From positions 12,713,845 to 12,777,844 of the forward strand of contig OZ020524.1 in assembly GCA_963971425.1 (NCBI GenBank): 64,000 nucleotides of DNA, written 5' to 3'. A model generated the notes under the pieces. The model worked only from the letters and a program-made list of their open reading frames with translations, made no database searches and was not told the origin of the DNA. This document shows, one piece after another, positions 1 to 11,346 of this stretch. Both the position numbers and the translations under genes were made by a program. Origin of the DNA: Bryoerythrophyllum caledonicum (Eukaryota > Streptophyta > Bryopsida > Pottiales > Pottiaceae). The number at the start of each line of letters is the position of its first letter. Within the stretch, counting starts at the first letter, position 1.

Positions 1-2
1 AC

Positions 3-1547
3 ACCGAACAACAATTGGTACCAAAACAACAACCAACATTCAAACCCATTTCCAGATTCCCATATCATTGCATTATTCGAGGCAGACACAATACCATACG
101 AAGAACCTACTATTCCACCCGAGTTAAAAAACCCCGAATCGAACCATCCACGTTACAAATACTATGCGTCCACCATCAAAATCAAACCCTTGGCTCCCTA
201 GAACAACTTACTGAACTTACCTCCTTAACATACAATTTAAATATACATCGACTATACACAAAACTGGCCCCACCAACACCTATACAAATCCCTGTAAACA
301 AAAGTAAAAACTGGTCAAAACTAAACTATGTCGACAACACACTAAACTACTCCGTCACACCTCCCCCTCACCCAAACTACCCAACTCATACCACACCAAA
401 ATTTAACCCCGCACACAGTTATTACACTGATGGCTCCTTTAAACCAACAAAACAAATAAGCCTGGGATCTTGGCGCAGAGAAAAAGTTGGCTATGGCATA
501 TATAATTCTATCAAAGAAATTAAATTAGCCAAAAGACTCCATGGACTACAAAAAATCCTCAGAGCAGAACTCATGGCCATTCACAAAACACTACAAATCA
601 TCACAACAAAATACAACAATGAACCTGCACATATATTTTCAGATTGTATAAATGCACTCTATTTACCAAACACTCAAATAACACACCCTACCCTTCATAA
701 TAGCCACCCCGACCAAACCATATTAACGTCAATGGTCCAAATGTTACAAAACCGTACACAAATCTCAACCCTCCACAAAGTAAGAGCCCATGCTAACATC
801 GATGGCAACGAACAAGCAGACAAATTAGCAAAAGAAGGCCGAGAAAAAACACACAAAAATTCCAAAGACCCACACGAACATGCCCACGCCACCCCATACT
901 ACTTTCAAAAAGAAGATTGGCCTTCCAAAGAAGATACCCCCGACAAAGGCCCGATCAAATTTCTGGGCAATTATCTCAAAAAACAAGACTTCTACAACAA
1001 CCTTGATACAATCTCACACAACTTCCCTAACATAGAAAAGTGGACTAACAACAATGACATAGACAATGAACTCTCGACAAATTTTTGGAAAAACCCCATC
1101 ATCACCGATTCACAAATCACATGCCTCATCAAATTCCATACCGGTCAATACATGGGAAACGCCCGTAAGCAACTCTTCTTTGGAATAGAAAGATTCCCAT
1201 CCATAACATGCCCCATATGCCCCTCAACAGACCCCGACATATGGCTTCATGTTCTACTCAAATGCCAAAACCACCACATACACTCTCTAATTGTTAAAAG
1301 ACATAATAAAGCGGTATGGGAAGTCCGAAAACTAATCACCTCATACAATAAATCGAGATGTTTTATACCAATGAACGCTGGCACTTTTAATAACAATCCA
1401 CAAGAAAATACGGTCCCCCCTTGGCTACTCCCATGTTCATGTATGATCCAAATATGTCATTGCAATGCTAGGCTCAAACCGGACATCCTTTGTGTTAAAG
1501 GTTTACCATATAATGACCCACCACCCGTTAACATCAACCAAGACTAA
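3..1547 (+). pseudogene. LINE polyprotein C-terminal half: RNase H and CCHC zinc knuckle
   Basis: The frame is open from the window edge, so the N-terminus lies outside. The RNase H domain has the four acidic/histidine signatures: YTDGSF near base 420, RAELMAIH near 560, FSDCINALY near 635, and VRAHANIDGNEQADKLA near 780-830. All expected catalytic positions are present in this copy, unlike the others. About 110 residues downstream is a CX2CX9HX4C motif (CPIC...H...C) near 1,210-1,265, typical of the zinc-binding domain found after plant and insect LINE reverse transcriptases. The stop at 1,545-1,547 is not the natural one. It is created at the junction of a 41-bp insertion. In the 58-kb copy the protein continues about 100 residues, and the matching sequence here lies at 1,600-1,936, with one further frameshift in a C run near 1,722. 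Confidence 0.85.
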
Positions 1548-1587
1548 AGAAGAAGAAGAAGAAGAACGCCGGTCTCCAAAGGAGATA
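1547..1587 (-). mobile_element. 41-bp minimal retro-insertion (tail hairpin plus TTC tract, antisense)
   Basis: The direct repeat CAACCAAGACTA occurs at 1,535-1,546 and again at 1,588-1,599. Between them are five GAA units followed by the arm and loop of the LINE/SINE tail hairpin in antisense. The uninterrupted copy of this LINE (58,026-58,036) has the sequence once with nothing between. This is therefore an extremely 5'-truncated insertion from the 3' tail of the LINE or SINE family, with a 12-bp target-site duplication. Confidence 0.88.
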
Positions 1588-2166
1588 CAACCAAGACTAC
1601 ATCATTCAATTCATTGAATTCACATATTACAACGATAGATTTTCCCCGGAAACAATCCAAAACAAAATAGATAAATACCATCCCTTATTGACGACATCAT
1701 CGCCCTCGAATGGAAGGTTGACCCCCCTTATTGTAATCACATCCGACGCTCGTGCCACCACCTTTATCCCATCTATGAAAACTCTAGAAGATACCTTCAA
1801 GATACCCATTGAAACAATTAAAACCTCCTTTAAAAACATTAACACCATAGCTACTCAATATGCCATGTCCATTCTTCTACATAAACGCAAAATCGAAAAC
1901 AATCAAGCCCTCCCCGATACACAGGACCCCCCTTAAACTCTTCCCCCGCCTTGATTTACCATGACTAGTTGGTTTTGAGGTTTTCACTACTTGCTCGGTT
2001 TGTGGTTATTTGGCTACTCGTTACATAGTGTCTATCCTCGAGAGAGGGAAGTAGTTCCAGCTGTCTAATTCCTTGTCCAGTGGGCATGGTCTTTGTAGTG
2101 GAACGAACAGACACTTTATTCACGGCGGCCTTCTCCGGAGACCGCCATTCTTTCTTCTTCTTCTAC

Positions 2167-3633
2167 TATATCTACTAAACACACAAATAACACGCCCTAC
2201 CTTCCACAATAATCACCCTGACCAAGCCATACTAACATCTATGGTCCTAATGTTACAAAGTTGAACACAAACTACAACCCTCCATAAAGTTAGAGCACAT
2301 GTCAACATAGAAGGAAACGAGCAAGTGGATAAACTACCTAAAGAGGGACTAGATAAATCCCATGGAAAGGCCAAACACCGGCATGAACACGCCCATGCTA
2401 CCCCATACTACCTCCAAAGAGAAAGTTGGCCTTCTATTGAAGACATCCCGGACAACGGCCCCATCAAATTTTTAGATTAATACTTCCAAAAACAAGACTT
2501 AATTAACAACCTTGACATTATCTCAGACAATTTCTTGAGCATAGACAAATGGACCGGTAATAACACTGACAATGAACTCTCTACAAACTTTTGGAAAAAT
2601 CCACAATTACAGATTCACCAAAAAATATGCCTTCTCAAATTTCGTACCAGACAATACATGGGAAATGTCTACTAACAACTTTTCTTTGGAACGGAATGCT
2701 TTCCACCCATAACATGCCCAATATGCCCCTCCACACACCCAGACACATGGCTACATGTACTCCTCAAATGCCAAAACCATTACATACACTCCCTAATCTT
2801 CAAAAGACATAACAAAGCAATATGGGAAATCCGTAAACTAATAATATCCTCCAATAAATCACAATGCTTCATACTTATGAACGCCGGAACCTTCAACAAC
2901 AAGTCACAATAAAATACTATTCCTTCATGGCTACTTCTATGCACAAGTGAAACCCAAAGATGTCATTGTAATGCCAGATTCAAACCATACATACTATGTG
3001 TGAGAGGACTACCATATAAAAACCCCCTACCGGACCACATAATCACAAACCTTACTATCCAATTCATCGAATTCAAATACTACAATGATAGATTTTGCTC
3101 AGAAGCTATTAAAAACAAAATTAATAAATATCAACTACATATTAATGACATTACAACCCTTAGATGGAAAAGTGGATCCCCTTATTGTCATTGCCGCCGA
3201 AGCGAGAGCTACCACCTTTATCCCATCTATGAAAAGTCTCCCAAAAAAATTCAATATCTCCATCAATCAAATTAAAAAGACATTCACAAAAATCAACACG
3301 ATTGCTATCCAACATGCGATGTCCATCTCCTTCACAAACAAAAAATTGAAAATAACCAACCTCTCCCCGAACTAAGTGGTAGCCTCTAAACCTCCCAAAA
3401 GCACACACATCATCTCTTCAAAATATGCCTTGTGGCTCTAACCTCGTCCTAGATCCGTGGTTACTAGTTACTAGTTACATATTTTTGGTTACATAGTGTC
3501 TACCGTCGAGAGGGAGGAGTAGCATCATACTACTAAATCTATGTTTTGTAGACATTGGTTTAGTGGTGGAACAAATAAACACTTTATTCACTCCGGCCAC
3601 CACAAGGGAGGACTGAAGTTCTTCTTCTTTAGT
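2167..3633 (+). mobile_element. LINE copy 2, 5'-truncated
   Basis: Homology to the LINE starts inside the RNase H domain (LLNTQITRPTFHNNHPDQ near 2,172) directly after the TTC tail of copy 1, and ends at its own TTC tail near 3,625. The reading frame carries several stops (for example after MLQS near 2,262 and at the FLD-stop near 2,478) and frameshifts. It still shows the RAHVNIEGNEQVDKL RNase H end and the CPICP...H...C knuckle. It is an old, dead copy, in the same orientation as copies 1 and 3. Confidence 0.85.
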
Positions 3634-3821
3634 GATAAAATTCAAATATAAAAATGACTATGATAAGATTACGATACCAAAATGACCATAACAAGGTTCA
3701 GATATCAAAATGACATCTAAATAAAGGATGTAAATGACGTTCTTTCTAGGGATTGTTGTCAGGATAAACGCGCCGGAAAACTAAGCGAGTGGTACATTAT
3801 CACCACTATGAATTGGTGTGT
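3634..3821. other. Spacer between LINE copies 2 and 3
   Basis: About 190 bp of AT-rich sequence with a short internal direct repeat of the phrase 'caaaatgac' (3,640-3,712). No gene is seen. Confidence 0.5.
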
Positions 3822-5883
3822 GGCCTCCTATACAAACCAAAGTAAATTGTAATAAAAATGGTCTAAACTCCCTTACAAAACTACTCCTCAAACACAACTC
3901 ACAACAATCCCTCCACTTCCTGATTATTAACTCGACACTCCTCTAAATTTTAATCTCAAATTGAGCTATTATATAGATGGTTCTTTCAAAGAATGGACAG
4001 AAGTTAATCTAGGACATTGGCTCTAGGAAAAAGTTGGGTATGGTATTTACAATCCCATCAAAGAAACCAAAATAGTCAAAAGGCTACATGGCCTCCAAAA
4101 TGTTATTAAAGCAGAGATGATGACCATCCACAAAACTTTGTGCACAATCACCCCATAATACCCCAATGAATTGGCACACATCTTGATGGATTGTATAAAT
4201 GTACTATACCTCCTGAATACACAAATAAAACATCCAACTCTTCACAATAGCCACCCGGATTAAACCATCCTAGCATCCATGGTTGAAATGTAATAATGTT
4301 GCACACAAATTACTACACTCCATAAAATCAGGGCCCACGCTATTAATGATGGCAACAAACAAACAAATAATCTAGAAAAGATGGGAGTCATAATGCCTAC
4401 TGTGATCCCAAACACCTCTACAAACACGCCCATGCAACCCCACACTATTTTCAAAAATTCAAAGGGCCCTTTATGGAAGATATCCCAGACAAAGGCCCCA
4501 TCCGATTCTCGGACAAATACCTCAACAATCATGACCTTGTAAACAACCTAGAAATAATTTCCAACATTGACAAATGGAAAGGCAACAAATACATTGACAA
4601 CAAACCCTTTACAAACTTCTAAACAACCCCATTATCACCGACCCATAAAAAAACATGTCTAATCAAATCTCATACCGGACATGACATGGGAAATGCCCAA
4701 AAACAACCTTTCTTTGGAATATAATGATTTCCATCTACGACATGCTCCATATGTACCACCATGGATACATGCCACATAGCTACACATACTACTTAAATGC
4801 CAAAAGCATCACATCCACTCCCTCATTGTCAAAAGACACAATAAAGGGATGTGGGAAATTCAAAAGCTAATTGTATCCACCAACAAATCTCGGTGGTTTA
4901 TACTCATAAATGCCGGCACCTTCAATACAATCCACAAGAAAATACGGTCCCTAAATGGCTACTACCATACACATGCGGGACCTAAAGATGTCACTGTAAT
5001 GCAAGACTCAAATTGGACATACTATGCATTTGAGGCCTACCATATAATGATCCCCTACCACACCAAATAGCTCCAAATTCCACTATCCAATTCATTGAAA
5101 TCACATACGGCAATGATATATTCTCACCTGAAACCATTGCAAATAATAGAAATAAATATTAGCCACTTATTGATGACTTTACCGAGCTTGGTTGAAAGGT
5201 TGATTCCCTTTTTGCCATCAAAGCTGGCGCCCAAGCCACTACCTTCATCCCATCAATGACATATCTTGATAAAACATGTCATATTCCCATCACTTCAATT
5301 AGACATACATCTAAGAACATAAACACCATTGCAATCCAACATGTTGTGTCTTTTCTTCTCCACAAACGAAAAAATTGAAAACAACCAACCCCTCCCAAAC
5401 TTACAAAATCATTCATGAAACCTACTTACATCACAAACCTTAAATACAAGCACCGTTAATTTTGGGTTCCTAGTTTCCCATGTGTTTGGTTTTTGTTACG
5501 TGATACATAGTATCTACCCTCAAGAGGGAGGAGTAGTTCCATACTACTAACCTCAAACAAACACTTTATTCACGCGCCCATGGCGAATTGACCCCCTCAT
5601 TGGGAGTTATCCGAGGTGGGCCCCATCTTAATTGCGTGGGGCCATTTTTCTGGCCCTCTTATTTTGGGGGGTCCAAAGGCTATTTTTGGATTTTTGGGAA
5701 CAAATTTGGGACCCATGGCTATTTTTACCCACGTGACCCTCCCTTTTTATAATTAGGGCCCCATCCAGAAATAAAATAGGTGCCAAGTTTGGCCCCACCA
5801 CCTTGTGGCCACCTCGGGTAACTCCCAACGAGGGGGTCAATTCGCCCTGGGCTTATTCACGCCGGCCCCCAAAGTTCTTCCTA
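3822..5883 (+). mobile_element. LINE copy 3, 5'-truncated, heavily decayed
   Basis: The sequence aligns from upstream of RNase H (about 56,780 in the long copy) to the tail. The RNase H motifs YYIDGSF (near 3,973) and IRAHAINDGNKQ (near 4,327) can be read across many stops and frameshifts, so this is the most degraded of the four LINE copies. Its 3' tail is split by a 277-bp MITE at 5,576-5,852, after which the tail resumes with a TTC-like end near 5,883. Confidence 0.82.
5576..5852. mobile_element. 277-bp Mutator-like MITE with about 42-bp terminal inverted repeats
   Basis: The ends are imperfect inverted repeats starting GCCCATGGCGAATTGACC on the left and, reversed, GCCCAGGGCGAATTGACC on the right; they extend about 42 bp with three mismatches. 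The 10-bp sequence TTATTCACGC flanks both sides (5,566-5,575 and 5,853-5,862). A 9-10-bp duplication with long terminal inverted repeats is the Mutator-superfamily hallmark. There is no coding capacity. It sits in the tail of LINE copy 3 and so is younger than that copy. Confidence 0.85.
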
Positions 5884-6464
5884 CTTTTGGTGTGAACATG
5901 AGCCGCAATTCGGTGGGACCTGCAGCGTTCTCACTCCACGTTCCCGATCTTGTTCTCATGCCTTGTCCATGTTGAAGTGGCGTCCCGGGATCCGGGTGCG
6001 CTTGCGCCCCGCCACCGGCAAAGTGGTGGCTTGCCAAACCTACAGTACGCATAGGATGTGGTACGTATACATACAGTACAGTAAGCATACGTACAGGGAG
6101 GGCTTCCACCTCCTGATTTCGATTAGGGTTCCAGTCCTTCCGATCGCAGCATTGCTATGTTCTCGGACACACACATTCCGCGCAGCAGGAGCACAATCGA
6201 TTCTCGGATGCTGAAGCAGCAACCGCAGCAGGAGATCGTGCAGCAAGAGCACATCACATGATGGAGGGCGCCGATTGAGCGGAAGATGGTGTTCCAGCCC
6301 CTCTCGTGTTGCGCACTGGACGGGGTGCAGGTCGTGGATCACTCTACCACAATCCACTTCGCTGTCTCCAAGCACCACCGACTTTGCCTGTGCCCCAACC
6401 TGCGCTCCATCTTGATCACAGGTCAGAACAATCATCCTCAGGTCCAATTTTGCCGTTCTTTGCT
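5884..6464. other. GC-rich flank upstream of the ELMO gene, no supported gene
   Basis: This contains a CAG-rich stretch (6,205-6,250) and short open frames on both strands. None has a recognisable domain, and one candidate on the + strand has an in-frame TGA. A near-palindrome of 'gtacgta' words lies at 6,060-6,093. It may be promoter-distal sequence or an unrecognised decayed exon. Confidence 0.4.
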
Positions 6465-6815
6465 GCACTGGGCAGATGAGTGAAATCGAGTTTAGGACTC
6501 GTCTGTGCCGTCCCTATAAAATCTTTTTCGGGCTTTTCCGTTTTGGGTTTTGGAAATTTGGTCTCAGGGTTAGGTTTTGGTCGGAAGTGCAGTGACGCAC
6601 ATTTTGTGTTGCCTGTGATGTTCTGGGTTGGAATTAGGCCGCACTAGGCGGATCAATGAGATCGAGTTCTAGGACTTCATCTCTGTCATCTCAATTTCGT
6701 CTTGAGAGGCTCTTCTATTTTGGGTTTTGGATTACAGGGTTAGGTTTTGGTTGGAGCTGCAGTGACGCACAGTTTGTGTTCCCTGTGGTGTTCTGGTTTG
6801 AAATTTGATGTAGTG
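6465..6815. repeat. Tandem duplication (about 176 bp x2) upstream of the ELMO gene
   Basis: The block beginning 'gcactgggcagatgag' at 6,465 recurs as 'gcactaggcggatcaatgag' at 6,641. Both are followed in the same order by 'tcgagtt(c)taggact', 'ttttgggttttgga', 'agggttaggttttgg' and 'gcagtgacgcaca'. Identity looks like roughly 75%. The two units make up the probable promoter and 5' leader of the ELMO gene. Confidence 0.75.
6514..6522 (+). promoter_or_regulatory. Possible TATA box of the ELMO gene
   Basis: CTATAAAAT lies about 415 bp before the ELMO start codon, in the first unit of the tandem duplication. The second unit has lost the motif. This is a motif match only. Confidence 0.3.
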
Positions 6816-6934
6816 TTGGAGTAGATCGGGGGAGACCGGTTTGGTTTTGTGCCGTCTGGATCTTTGAGGTTCGAGGGAGTGGGATTTTGTGATTGTTTTA
6901 AAGGGGGAGGAAACTGGTCAACCAAGTGAGGACG

Positions 6935-7852
6935 ATGAACTCAGCAGGGGCGTTGCGGAGGAGAATACACCACGAGAATGCAGCAGGCGACCGGTTAAAC
7001 GAGCCGCTGCTAGCGCAGCGCAGCAGCAGCAGCGACGAAGACGGTGAGCGCGAGTGGAAGAAGCGGGAGGATCTCGTGTGGACAAATAACCTCTCCCGCC
7101 TCCTTGCGCAGTGGGCGCAGTGGTTCTCCGCCGTGGTGCTCGCGGGCGGGTTCCGATTCGGCAGCAACCTCTTTATGGCAGTGATCGGCCGCCACCAGCT
7201 GACCAAGACTCCCGAGGATGACCTCTCTCCCGTGGTGCTCTCCCGGTTGGCCACTCTCCAGCATCGTCTCGCCATTCCGTTCGATGGATCATTGCCCGGG
7301 CATCAGCACGCGCTGAAAGCGCTCTGGCAAGCGTCGTTTCCTGACAGAGCCATGCCGGGGCTGGTGTCTCCACAGTGGAAGGACATGGGCTGGCAAGGAA
7401 ACGATCCCTCAACGGATTTTAGAGGAGGCGGTTTCGTCTCGCTGGAGAATCTTCTCTTCTTCTCCCGCAGATTTCCCGTGATTTTCCAGAGGCTTCTCCA
7501 CAAGGAAGAAGGGCAGAGATCCGAGTGGGAGTATCCGTTTGCAGTTGCGGGGCTCAACATCACCTTCATGCTCATTCAGTTGCTGGATCTCCGTGCGGCC
7601 AAGCCGAGTTCTCCTTCGGTGGCGTCGTTCTTCAACATGTTGGCGTCGGATGAGGATTCGTTTGACTTGTTGTACTGTGTGGCGTTCAAGTTGCTGGATG
7701 GACAGTGGCTGGCGCAGGGCGCTTCGTACATGGAGTTCAATGCCGTGCTGCAAGCCACCAGGAAACAGCTCGAGAAAGAGTTGGCATTGGAAGACGTAGA
7801 TCGTGTTGAGGACCTCCCTTCCTACGTTGCTCTTGTGAGTTCCGTCGCATGA
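6935..7852 (+). CDS. ELMO/CED-12 domain protein (plant ELMOD type)
   Basis: A single-exon gene of 305 codons. The ATG at 6,935 was chosen because the frame upstream offers only a GTG. The N-terminus has an RRRIHHEN...LNEPLL segment, as in plant ELMO proteins, then an acidic/serine stretch (residues 30-42). The ELMO domain runs from about residue 95 to 295. It contains the family signature MGWQGNDPSTDFRGGG (residues 151-166), with Arg163 in the position proposed as the catalytic arginine of ELMOD GTPase-activating proteins. It also has WEYPFAVAGLNITFMLIQ (178-195), FDLLYC and QASYMEF-like blocks. By family knowledge, such proteins act on Arf/Arl small GTPases at endomembranes, and in plants they include the pollen-aperture factor MACARONI. 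Many plant homologues have introns, so the uninterrupted frame is notable. The C-terminus (LPSYVALVSSVA) matches the family's usual end point. Confidence 0.9.
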   Translation: MNSAGALRRRIHHENAAGDRLNEPLLAQRSSSSDEDGEREWKKREDLVWTNNLSRLLAQWAQWFSAVVLAGGFRFGSNLFMAVIGRHQLTKTPEDDLSPVVLSRLATLQHRLAIPFDGSLPGHQHALKALWQASFPDRAMPGLVSPQWKDMGWQGNDPSTDFRGGGFVSLENLLFFSRRFPVIFQRLLHKEEGQRSEWEYPFAVAGLNITFMLIQLLDLRAAKPSSPSVASFFNMLASDEDSFDLLYCVAFKLLDGQWLAQGASYMEFNAVLQATRKQLEKELALEDVDRVEDLPSYVALVSSVA

Positions 7853-9238
7853 TGTAATATTAATTTTTTAGGATTCCGCACCTTCATGGTGTATTCTTTC
7901 CCCGGAGGAATTATTTTTCGCTCATCTCAACCGACTCTCGTTTCTGGAGACTCTTTCGGGGGTTGTAAACTTGTAGTGTGTTTTTTCACCGGGGGTTGAA
8001 GCTTACGAGCTCTGAGCATTCGTTCTGCTGTATTATAAGTTTGGTTCAAAGAACTTTTTGTGCACACCCATGTATATTTGGGTTAGCGGTTAACGTTTTG
8101 TTGCTTATAATTACAGAACCTCGAAAGAACAAGGTGACCTGCTGCCGCATTCATAGTAAGCTTTCGTTTTCCCTCTCTTCTTCCGTCACATCACATAAAG
8201 GATAGTGAAATTGTTCCTTACTTGCGTTTCTGTAGAAGTGGGCATGTCCCTACTTTTTTTACTCTCTTGGTGAGAAGATCAGGATAAAGTATCTGCGTGG
8301 GAGTGGTCACCTTACCGATGCAGAATCAAGTTAACAAAGTGGGCTCCAGGTATAATTACTGGAGGAACTTAGTGAGCGTAATGTAAAGACTCTAGACTGT
8401 ATAGACGGTGTACGGAGTGGAATTACACTACTGTACTATTTTTCAGTACTTTGTTTTGTGCCAATAAAAGGAGAGCAAGCCTGCACGTAGCACTGGTGGG
8501 GCCGGGAAAGTGGCGATGACACATAATTGGCAGGGGTGTGGCCACTAGGACAGGCTTTCCGGGAGCAGTGGGGCCATGTCGACACTCCAACTGGCTAGAT
8601 TCAAGTGTCAAATTCTCAGATGGGGTAGGAATTATGTCTCCACTTTCGACTCATAGATTCTGCATGAAAGAGAGCCTTTTCGGAGCTGATGATCACACAC
8701 TGAAGAGCTCAAGGCAGCTCGTGTTTGACGGAGCCTTAGAGTGTATGGGAATCAGCGCGGGGAAGCTCGTGTTTGACAGAGCCTCGAGGGATTCTCACCG
8801 AGCTCGACCTGCGGAATTCACAAGAATCTCGGCAGATTCCGGGCAGGTTGTGTAACATGTGACGTGATGATCAGGACTCATGGTTGCTTAGCTTGCAGTT
8901 TTCATGACCAAGTCGGCCATGGCCGGATTGATCGTCTCGGATCCGCTCCGTTGTCACTCCCCGGAGGTTTTGTAGAGCTGCCCTCAGATTCTGTCTTACG
9001 AGATTCTCACACTCCTATACGTTTTATAGTTTCATTTGTGCGCCTCTTAGAACATCACCCTTTGAGAGATGAAGCGTCAGAACTCTTGACAAGCTCCAGG
9101 ATTTCAAGGTTTGGGTGAAACCAGGAATTCTCTCCGTTGCAGGTCCATCATGGCGAACGATGACTCTCGTTTCTAGCACGTCTTTCATGGTCAGTTTTTG
9201 TGGCTAGTCTTTGAATTGGCTCCTTGTGGCGATCGAGG
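7853..9238. other. Spacer between ELMO and F-box genes: 3' UTR, then promoter and leader
   Basis: The first few hundred bases are probably ELMO 3' UTR; an AATAAA lies near 8,463. A phrase 'agctcgtgtttgac(g/a)gagcct' occurs twice (about 8,717 and 8,766). Open frames at 8,538-8,855 and 8,864-9,118 have no recognisable domain. The last part is probably the F-box promoter and 5' UTR, with no clear TATA box. Confidence 0.45.
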
Positions 9239-11346
9239 ATGGGGACGATCACGATGGCGAATTCCGCAGCCGCGGCATTGCTGAGCCTGCAGATGATGGC
9301 CGCGCAGAGCGGCAGGGTGCAGGGGCTCAAGCGCCGGGTGTTGCTCGCGGAAGAGGACGACACGGCGAGGGTGTGTTCCAGGGGTAACAAGAGCGTTGCT
9401 GCTGCTACGGCTGCTGCGATGCTCGTTGAGGAGAAGGCGTGTCTCTGTGACGTGTTGCCGGAGGGTGTTCTGGCGCAGTGTCTCTCCTACCTCGACTCCT
9501 TCCAAGACATGGCCTCGTAAGCATTCATAACTGGAGATTTTCTGCCGGTTATACTCATTTGGAAGAGTCTTCATTGTGAGAATCTGCTTTGCGTTCCTCC
9601 CTGATCTGATATAGAATGCAAGCTTGAGGACCTGCCTGACATTCAGGCGTCGCTTAGTGGAGTTTCAAGTCGAGAAGACGTTTTTGACGATTTTTGAGCT
9701 TGAGAGAGTCTTGAAAGCGTGAGATAATTTCAGCGACGAAGTCGTTTTTGTGCTTTGTTGCAGTTCGGTTGTTAATATAACCGCATCGGCCGATGGAAGT
9801 ACCATGATTCTGTTGATGGAAGGGCCGTGAACTTTTGATGGAAGTGGTCGAGGGTAGAATTACAGTTCCTTGATTTCTGAGAGTCGGATTTCTGGACACC
9901 GCAGTAGAAGTGATCCATAATTTCTACTTTGGTGGCAGTTGTGGGCGTCTCGTCCCGTTAAATTCCCGTTCGATGTTTTTTGTCAGTTCGCGAGGATTGT
10001 TTGATATGGCGATGGCTGTGAAGACCAGGAACAAGTTACATGATGTTATTTGTTGTGAGCCCTGAGACAGGAATGAGGCAAATTACTGTCATTTCGTGTT
10101 GCAAACATAGCTGCCTGGAACTGGAGAGTCAACTTCTGGTGTTTCATTATCTCTTAGATCAGCAGTTCCACGTCAGTACAGACACTTCGTCCACTAGCAG
10201 CATGGTCAAATGATGTGCTTGACCTAAGTTAGCACCTTGGACATTGGCAGGGCAAGCAGAGTGTGCAAGCACTGGCGGGAAGGCATCCGGCAAGCGCTGG
10301 CTTGTCAAACCAAGCTCAGTTTTGCAGGGTGGCGTCCTGACGACGACGCCATTTCACGCTTGGTAGAAGGAGCCAGCAGCCTCAAGGAACTCAACCTGTA
10401 AGACACAATATTCTCGTCATCGTATTCAAATAGTTTTCAAATACCTCAGTTTCTTTCCTGCTAGAACCAGTGTCTTCTCGAATTGGGGATGTTTGAGTGT
10501 TTCTTTTTTCTTTTTTCTTTCTGATTTTGTGGATGAGCATAATGTGCAGTTCGAATGGAAGATGGGGCTGCCGAATTACGGACGAAGGGTTGCTCCAAAT
10601 CTCCTTGGCCAAGTGTTGCCCTAACCTCACCTCCATCTCACTCTGGGGCGTGACAGCCATCACCGACGCCGGCGTCGTGAATTTGGTAAACCTGGTCTCT
10701 CTTTTCATCCTCCACCATTTTCTGGAAGAACTCTGTATGTGTTCTTCTTACCGTCTCTAGTCCATTGCGATATCTATGTCATTTGACTGTATTTATAGAT
10801 GGAGTTATCAACCATGCAGTTTCGGCAGTTTAGGAAGCCCTCTCCAATCATGAAATCCGCCGAAGTAATGAATTTTCCTCCAAAACAGAGAATTAGTGGT
10901 TAAATCTGACCAATATTCGGTGGTCATGTAGGCCACAAAGGCAGTGTCACTCGAGCATCTCAACGTCGGTGCAACCTTCATCACCGACATCTCTATTCTA
11001 GCCGTTGCATCCCACTGCAAACTTCTCAAGGTTATTGTTGGACTACCTAGATATTTTGAATCTATGTGCTCCTAGTATACAGTCCACTCCAAGTTGGCTG
11101 TAGGTTATTGAGATGTTTTTGTATCTAATCTTATGTTTCTTCCCTCCTTTACAGTGCATGAACCTTTGGTGCTGCCGTCACGTGACTGTGGTTGGATTGC
11201 TGGCATTAGTAGAGGGCTGCCCTGACCTCGAATCTATCAATGTGTGGGGCATGAGTATTTCTCCATCTTCCCGGCGTCGTCTAAAGCAACTCAACCCAAA
11301 GCTCCAGCTCAAGCCTCTTGATGACGATCCTTTGCAGCATCTTTAA
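9239..11346 (+). CDS. F-box/leucine-rich-repeat protein, At5g67140 type (five exons)
   Basis: Predicted exons are 9,239-9,516, 10,251-10,397, 10,550-10,685, 10,932-11,030 and 11,155-11,346. All introns are GT-AG, and the joined frame is 852 nt (283 residues) with no stop. After an Ala-rich N-terminus comes an F-box (LPEGVLAQCLSYLDSF across the first junction to ASRVCKHWREG, about residues 74-103), the segment that binds SKP1 in SCF ubiquitin ligases. Four to five leucine-rich repeats follow: RWGCRITDEGLLQISLAKC, NLTSISLWG.TAITDAG, SLEHLNVGATFITD and LWCCRHVTVVGLLALVEGC. I recognise the close plant family by these blocks, so substrate adaptor function is inferred from the family. The acceptor at 10,250 was chosen over the one 9 bases later because it restores the ASxVCK spacing. 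An upstream TTG at 9,224 is not the start; ATG at 9,254 is an alternative. Confidence 0.9.

Larger units (their letters stand above)
1..2166 (+). mobile_element. LINE copy 1, 3' part (continues beyond the window start)
   Basis: This is the 3' part of a non-LTR retrotransposon. It aligns base for base with the longer copy at 56.5-58.7 kb, starting at its position of about 56,500. It holds the end of the single large ORF with RNase H and zinc knuckle, then a 3' UTR from about 1,937. The tail begins near 2,033, has a GC-rich hairpin at about 2,125-2,150 and ends in TTC repeats. A 41-bp retro-insertion at 1,547-1,587 breaks the ORF. Its TTC tail is followed directly by LINE copy 2 in the same orientation. 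Confidence 0.9.

Noticed and set aside
6040-6468. 142-codon minus-strand ORF upstream of the ELMO gene
   Set aside because: No domain recognised, composition follows a CAG-rich stretch, and no exon-like neighbours.
6926-6934. Upstream GTG start for the ELMO protein (MRT extension)
   Set aside because: A plant nuclear gene should use the ATG at 6,935, which is in frame and fits the family N-terminus.
8538-8855. 105-codon ORF between ELMO and the F-box gene
   Set aside because: No recognisable family; contains an internal DNA repeat. Likely UTR or promoter sequence.
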